From contig NZ_JACHJV010000003.1 of the NCBI RefSeq assembly GCF_014203855.1, positions 310,001 through 374,000 on the forward strand: a stretch of 64,000 nucleotides of DNA. Reading direction: 5' to 3'. This document shows, piece by piece, positions 60,958 to 64,000 of the stretch (position 1 is its first letter; each line of letters opens with the position of its first letter). The stretch is from Kitasatospora kifunensis. Lineage in GTDB: Bacteria; Actinomycetota; Actinomycetes; Streptomycetales; Streptomycetaceae. The position numbers and the translations under genes are program-made. The notes beneath the pieces are model-generated. The model was given only the letters and a program-made list of their open reading frames with translations. It was not told the DNA's origin and ran no database searches.

Positions 60958-62196
60958 GTGCGCTCCGCTCCCCCGCCCCGCCGAAGCTCCGGAGTCATCC
61001 GGTTCACCGTCCTGCTGGCGGCCACCTCAGTCGTGCTGTCCGCAGCCGCCTGCAGCAAGCAGGGCGCCGGTGCCGCGAGCCCCGCCGCGTCCGGTTCCAC
61101 CGCCGCGAGCATCCAGGGCGACATCACCTTCAACGACGCCAACCTGGCCAAGCTGGACCAGTCGATCAAGGACGCCCTCGCCGGCAAGGACCTCTCGCAG
61201 CTCGACGAGGCCATGGTGGTCAACGTCGCGGTGGACTACTGGAACGCCGGCAGGGTCGGCTTCACCAAGGGCACGGGCGAACTGTCCGTCAAGGGCACCT
61301 TCCAGGCACCCGCCAACGGCCGGCTCGATCAGCAGCTCTCCATGCTCTCGGCGCTGCACTCGCAGAACCTCACCGGCCTGGAGGTGTCGGCGATCGACGC
61401 CACCGCCGTCAAGGCCCCGATCGACTCCTACACAAGCGCCGGCGTCCCGGTCCTGGCCATCGACTCCCCGCTGCCTCCCGAGGACGGCGCGGCGCTCTAC
61501 CTCGGCACCCCGAACTACCAGGCCGGGCAGCAGGCCGGCGAGGCGATGAAGGCCGCCCTCGGCGGCAAGGGCCAGGTGGTGGTCCTGGTCGGCTCGCTCA
61601 CCGCCTCCAACGCCGTCCAGCGCATCCAGGGCTTCGAGGAGGCGCTCAAAGGCTCGGACGTCAAGGTGATCCAGAAGATCAGCGACGGCATGGACCAGTC
61701 CAAGGCCCTGTCCAACGCCGAGAACGCCTTCCAGACCAACGCCACCCTGGCCACCCTGCGAGGGATCAGCCACCGCGGCGTGCTCACCCCGGCCGCGGAC
61801 CGGGCACACGCCGACCGGATCGTCCGGGACCTCAAGGTCCGCCTGCACAGCCCGGAGCAGCCGATCGGCGACCTGTCCGGGGGCAACCAGCAGAAGGTGG
61901 TCTTCGGCCGCTGGCTGGCCGCGCGCCCCCGCGTGCTGCTGCTCGACGAACCCACCCGAGGAGTGGACGTCGGCGCCAAGGCGGACATCTACCGCCTGAT
62001 CGACGACGCCGCCAAGGAGGGGCTCGCGGTCCTCGCCGCCTCCTCCGAGCTGGAGGAACTGCTGTGGATCTGCCACCGGATCGTGGTGATGGCACACGGC
62101 CGGATCGTCGCGGACATCCCGCGCGACCGGTTCAGCAAGGAACGCATCATGACCGCCGCGGCAGGGACGCCGGCGGGGACGGAGGCCTCGACATGA
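60958..62196 (+). pseudogene. Sugar-binding lipoprotein fused in frame to the tail of a sugar ABC ATPase
   Basis: From GTG 60958 (GAGAGGA upstream) the first ~265 residues are a periplasmic-binding-protein-like lipoprotein (lipobox LSAAACS, VAVDYWNAGRVGFTKG, PVLAIDSPLPPEDGAALYLG). At NATLATLRGISHRGVLTPAA the sequence becomes the C-terminal third of a ribose/arabinose-type ATPase: signature LSGGNQQKVVFGRW and Walker B VLLLDEPTRGVDVGAK, but no Walker A. The end of the binding protein and about 350 residues of the ATPase have been lost in one in-frame deletion. It cannot energise transport. It overlaps the permease start (ATGA). Confidence 0.85.
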
Positions 62197-63212
62197 CCAC
62201 CGATGCGGCACCGGCTCCGGCCGAAGAACAGGAGAGGGACGCGAGCACCGTGGGCGGGTCGGCACTGAGCCGGCTCGCGCGCAGCCCCGAGATCGGCGTG
62301 GTGCTCGCCTGCGTCCTGCTCTTCGTCGGCTTGGCGATCGCCAAGCCGGCCTTCGCCGGAGCGGTCAACCTGCAGAACATGGGCGCTGACCTGGCCCAGT
62401 ACGGGGTGATCGCGATCGGCGAGTCCCTGGTCATCCTGACCGGCGGCATCGACCTGTCGGTGGGCGCGCTGCTGGGCCTGTCGGTCGTGCTCGCGGCATG
62501 GTTCAACGTCAGGGCCGGGATGCCGGCCGCACTGGCCATCCTGTGCACGCTGGCCCTGACCGGCCTGGTCGGGTGGATCCACGGACTGGCCGTCACCAAG
62601 CTCGCCATGCCGCCGTTCGTCACCACGCTGGTCACCTACACCGTCGCCCAGGGTGCGTCGCTGGCGATCACCTCCGGCATCCCGGTGGTCGGCATCTCCG
62701 GCTTCTTCGGCGACCTCAGCCAGACCTTCGTGGCACAAGTCCCCTTGCCCGCCGTACTGTTCGCCGTGATCGCGGTCGCAGCCTGGTTCTTCCTGGAACG
62801 CACATACGCGGGCCGCCAGGTGTACGCGGTGGGCGGCAACAAGGAGGCCGCCCGACTGGCCGGCATCCGCGGCGACCGACGAGTCATCGCCATGTACGTC
62901 ACCAGCTCAACTCTGGCCGGCTTCGGCGGCGTGCTGGTGGCAGGGCGGATGGGCGTCGGATCCCCGACGGTCGGCGTGGGCTGGGAACTGTCCGCCATAG
63001 CGGCGGCGGTGATCGGCGGGGTCTCCCTGGTCGGCGGGCAGGGGCGCATCCTCGGCATCGTCGCGGGCGCCGTGCTGCTGGAGCTGATCAACGACGGCAT
63101 GATCGCGCTCGCGGTCAACGCCGACTACACCAACATCGTGCTGGGTGTCGTGCTCGGGCTGGCGATCCTCGCCGACCGGCTCCGCGCCCGGCGGTTGTCC
63201 CGCCGCGGATAG
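62193..63212 (+). CDS. Sugar ABC transporter permease (RbsC/AraH family)
   Basis: A 339-aa permease from ATG 62193 with eight or more membrane segments (VVLACVLLFVGLAIA, GVIAIGESLVILTGGIDLSVGALLGLSVV - the family's signature - FVTTLVTYTVAQGASLAI, AVLFAVIAVAAWFFLERTYAGRQVYAVGGNKEAARLAGI, AAAVIGGVSLVGGQGRI). The EAA-like loop GNKEAARLAGI contacts an ATPase that is absent here. It appears intact but orphaned by the upstream fusion. Confidence 0.92.
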   Translation: MTTDAAPAPAEEQERDASTVGGSALSRLARSPEIGVVLACVLLFVGLAIAKPAFAGAVNLQNMGADLAQYGVIAIGESLVILTGGIDLSVGALLGLSVVLAAWFNVRAGMPAALAILCTLALTGLVGWIHGLAVTKLAMPPFVTTLVTYTVAQGASLAITSGIPVVGISGFFGDLSQTFVAQVPLPAVLFAVIAVAAWFFLERTYAGRQVYAVGGNKEAARLAGIRGDRRVIAMYVTSSTLAGFGGVLVAGRMGVGSPTVGVGWELSAIAAAVIGGVSLVGGQGRILGIVAGAVLLELINDGMIALAVNADYTNIVLGVVLGLAILADRLRARRLSRRG

Positions 63213-63358
63213 TGGGGTCGCTGTCCGTCGGCGCGGCACCGCGCGGTTGGGTCACCACGCGGTAGGGCCGGCGTGCGCTACGGGTCACACCGCGCGCACG
63301 GCGGCTTCGTCGTGCCCGGCCCCGCGCAGCCCGACCCGCGCAGCCCGACCCGCGGAGG

Positions 63359-64000
63359 TCAGCCGCGCGCGGCGGGTCCGGCACTTCGGCGCAGCACCAT
63401 CTCGGGTGAGATCCGGACCCGGACCTGCGCCGCCCGCGCGCCCGCCAGCTCCGCGACGAGCAGTTCGAGCGCCCGTCGGCCCAGCTCCCCGAAGTCCTGC
63501 CGCACGGTGGTCAGCGGCGGGGTGAAGTACGCCGCCTCGGGGATGTCGTCGAACCCGACCACGCTGATGTCGCGGGGGATCGACCGGCCGGCCTCGTGGA
63601 AGGCCCGGAGCAGGCCGAGCGCCATGTGGTCGTTGGCGCAGAACACCGCGCTGACCCCGGCGGTCCGTGCGATCCGCAGTCCGGCCTCGTAACCGGACCG
63701 CGCGCTCCAGTCGCCGCTCTCGACCGGCGGCGCCTCGACCCCGGCGGCCTCCAGGGTGCGGCGCCAGCCGTCCTGGCGGTCCTCGCTCTCCATCCAGCCC
63801 GCCGGCCCGGCCAGGTGGTGCACCGTGCGGTGCCCGAGGTCCAGCAGGTGCCGGGTGGCCGCCTCCGCCCCCGCCCGGTTGTCCACCGACACCATCGGCA
63901 CTCTCGCCTGGGTGCCCGACCCCACCGCGACCACCGGCACCGAGCTGGACAGCTTGGCGACCGCACTGATCGCGGAGGTCTGCGGCGCTATCACCACGAC
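63359..64000 (-). CDS. LacI-family regulator, C-terminal part (continues beyond window)
   Basis: At least 213 residues of the sugar-binding domain are visible: VPVVAVGSGTQARVPMVSVDNRAGAEAATRHLLDLGHRTVHHLAGP, FCANDHMALGLLRAFHEAGRSIPRDISVVGFDDIPEAAYFTPPLTTVRQDF and PEMVLRRS. The HTH lies past the right edge. Its position next to the transporter and the four LacI-type palindromes in 54-61 kb make it the likely arabinose repressor. Convergent with the permease; 63213-63358 holds no gene. Confidence 0.85.
   Translation of the reverse strand, partial: VVVIAPQTSAISAVAKLSSSVPVVAVGSGTQARVPMVSVDNRAGAEAATRHLLDLGHRTVHHLAGPAGWMESEDRQDGWRRTLEAAGVEAPPVESGDWSARSGYEAGLRIARTAGVSAVFCANDHMALGLLRAFHEAGRSIPRDISVVGFDDIPEAAYFTPPLTTVRQDFGELGRRALELLVAELAGARAAQVRVRISPEMVLRRSAGPAARG

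Noticed and set aside
1..64000. tRNA or rRNA genes
   Set aside because: I recognised no tRNA cloverleaf (GTTCRANYC with paired acceptor) or rRNA core sequence by eye; a covariance-model scan would be needed to exclude one.

Overview
The window is very GC-rich. GTG/TTG starts, ATGA/GTGA start-stop overlaps, XRE-TPR regulators, a Tat-exported DyP peroxidase, an LAFTG sortase substrate and XylR/AraR-type sugar operons all point to a Streptomycetaceae actinomycete (Streptomyces/Kitasatospora type). The density of transposon debris and broken genes suggests an accessory region such as a chromosome arm, but that is inference.

Layout. 1-6.9 kb is a graveyard of mobile elements: IS30 halves, a Tn3 transposase tail, resolvase scraps, and one apparently intact TnpB-only IS200/IS605 element (1908-3346) inserted in a drug-efflux MFS gene beside its LysR regulator. 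7-9.8 kb holds an NmrA/deacetylase operon divergent from an HxlR regulator, then a SnoaL-like gene. 9.9-10.8 kb contains IS110 and IS5-type relics around a truncated RibD/DHFR-like gene. 11-15.6 kb has an isocitrate-lyase/PEP-mutase family enzyme and two tandem XRE-TPR regulators. 15.6-28.5 kb is a decayed glycan/lactate region. Its GH29 and GH95 fucosidase genes, a third glycosidase gene and larA/larB/larC all carry deletions, frameshifts or truncations, while a FadR-type regulator, a lactonase and a DoxX protein remain whole. 28.5-32.3 kb has an unknown DUF gene and an SDR/XRE pair bracketed by 38-bp inverted repeats. 32.5-39.2 kb encodes surface/exported proteins (DyP peroxidase, beta-helix lipoprotein, anchored protein, LAFTG wall protein) and a MITE sitting on a stop codon. 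39.5-44.3 kb is the xylose locus (xylA divergent from xylB-ROK repressor) plus a FadR gene. 44.4-52.3 kb has a GNAT/TPR pair, two mirrored glycine-rich secreted proteins, a repeat-rich NlpC/P60 protein, and a small secreted peptide gene facing a TrmB/LuxR-type regulator. 53 kb has an acyl carrier protein coupled to a Ser-less ACP-like protein. 54-64 kb is an arabinose regulon: GH54 arabinofuranosidase, araB-araD-araA, a damaged sugar ABC transporter and a LacI-type regulator, tied together by TGTTAGCGCTAACA operators.

The xylose and arabinose isomerase pathways look complete and functional. The fucose/lactate-racemase functions and the arabinose importer look inactivated. Several of the internal deletions are in frame or sit at short direct repeats, so either recent reductive decay or an assembly problem should be considered. 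The most promising candidate new systems are the peptide/regulator module (50.45-52.29 kb), the ACP/pseudo-ACP pair (53.05-53.54 kb) and the terminal-repeat-bracketed SDR/XRE cassette (29.98-32.29 kb).
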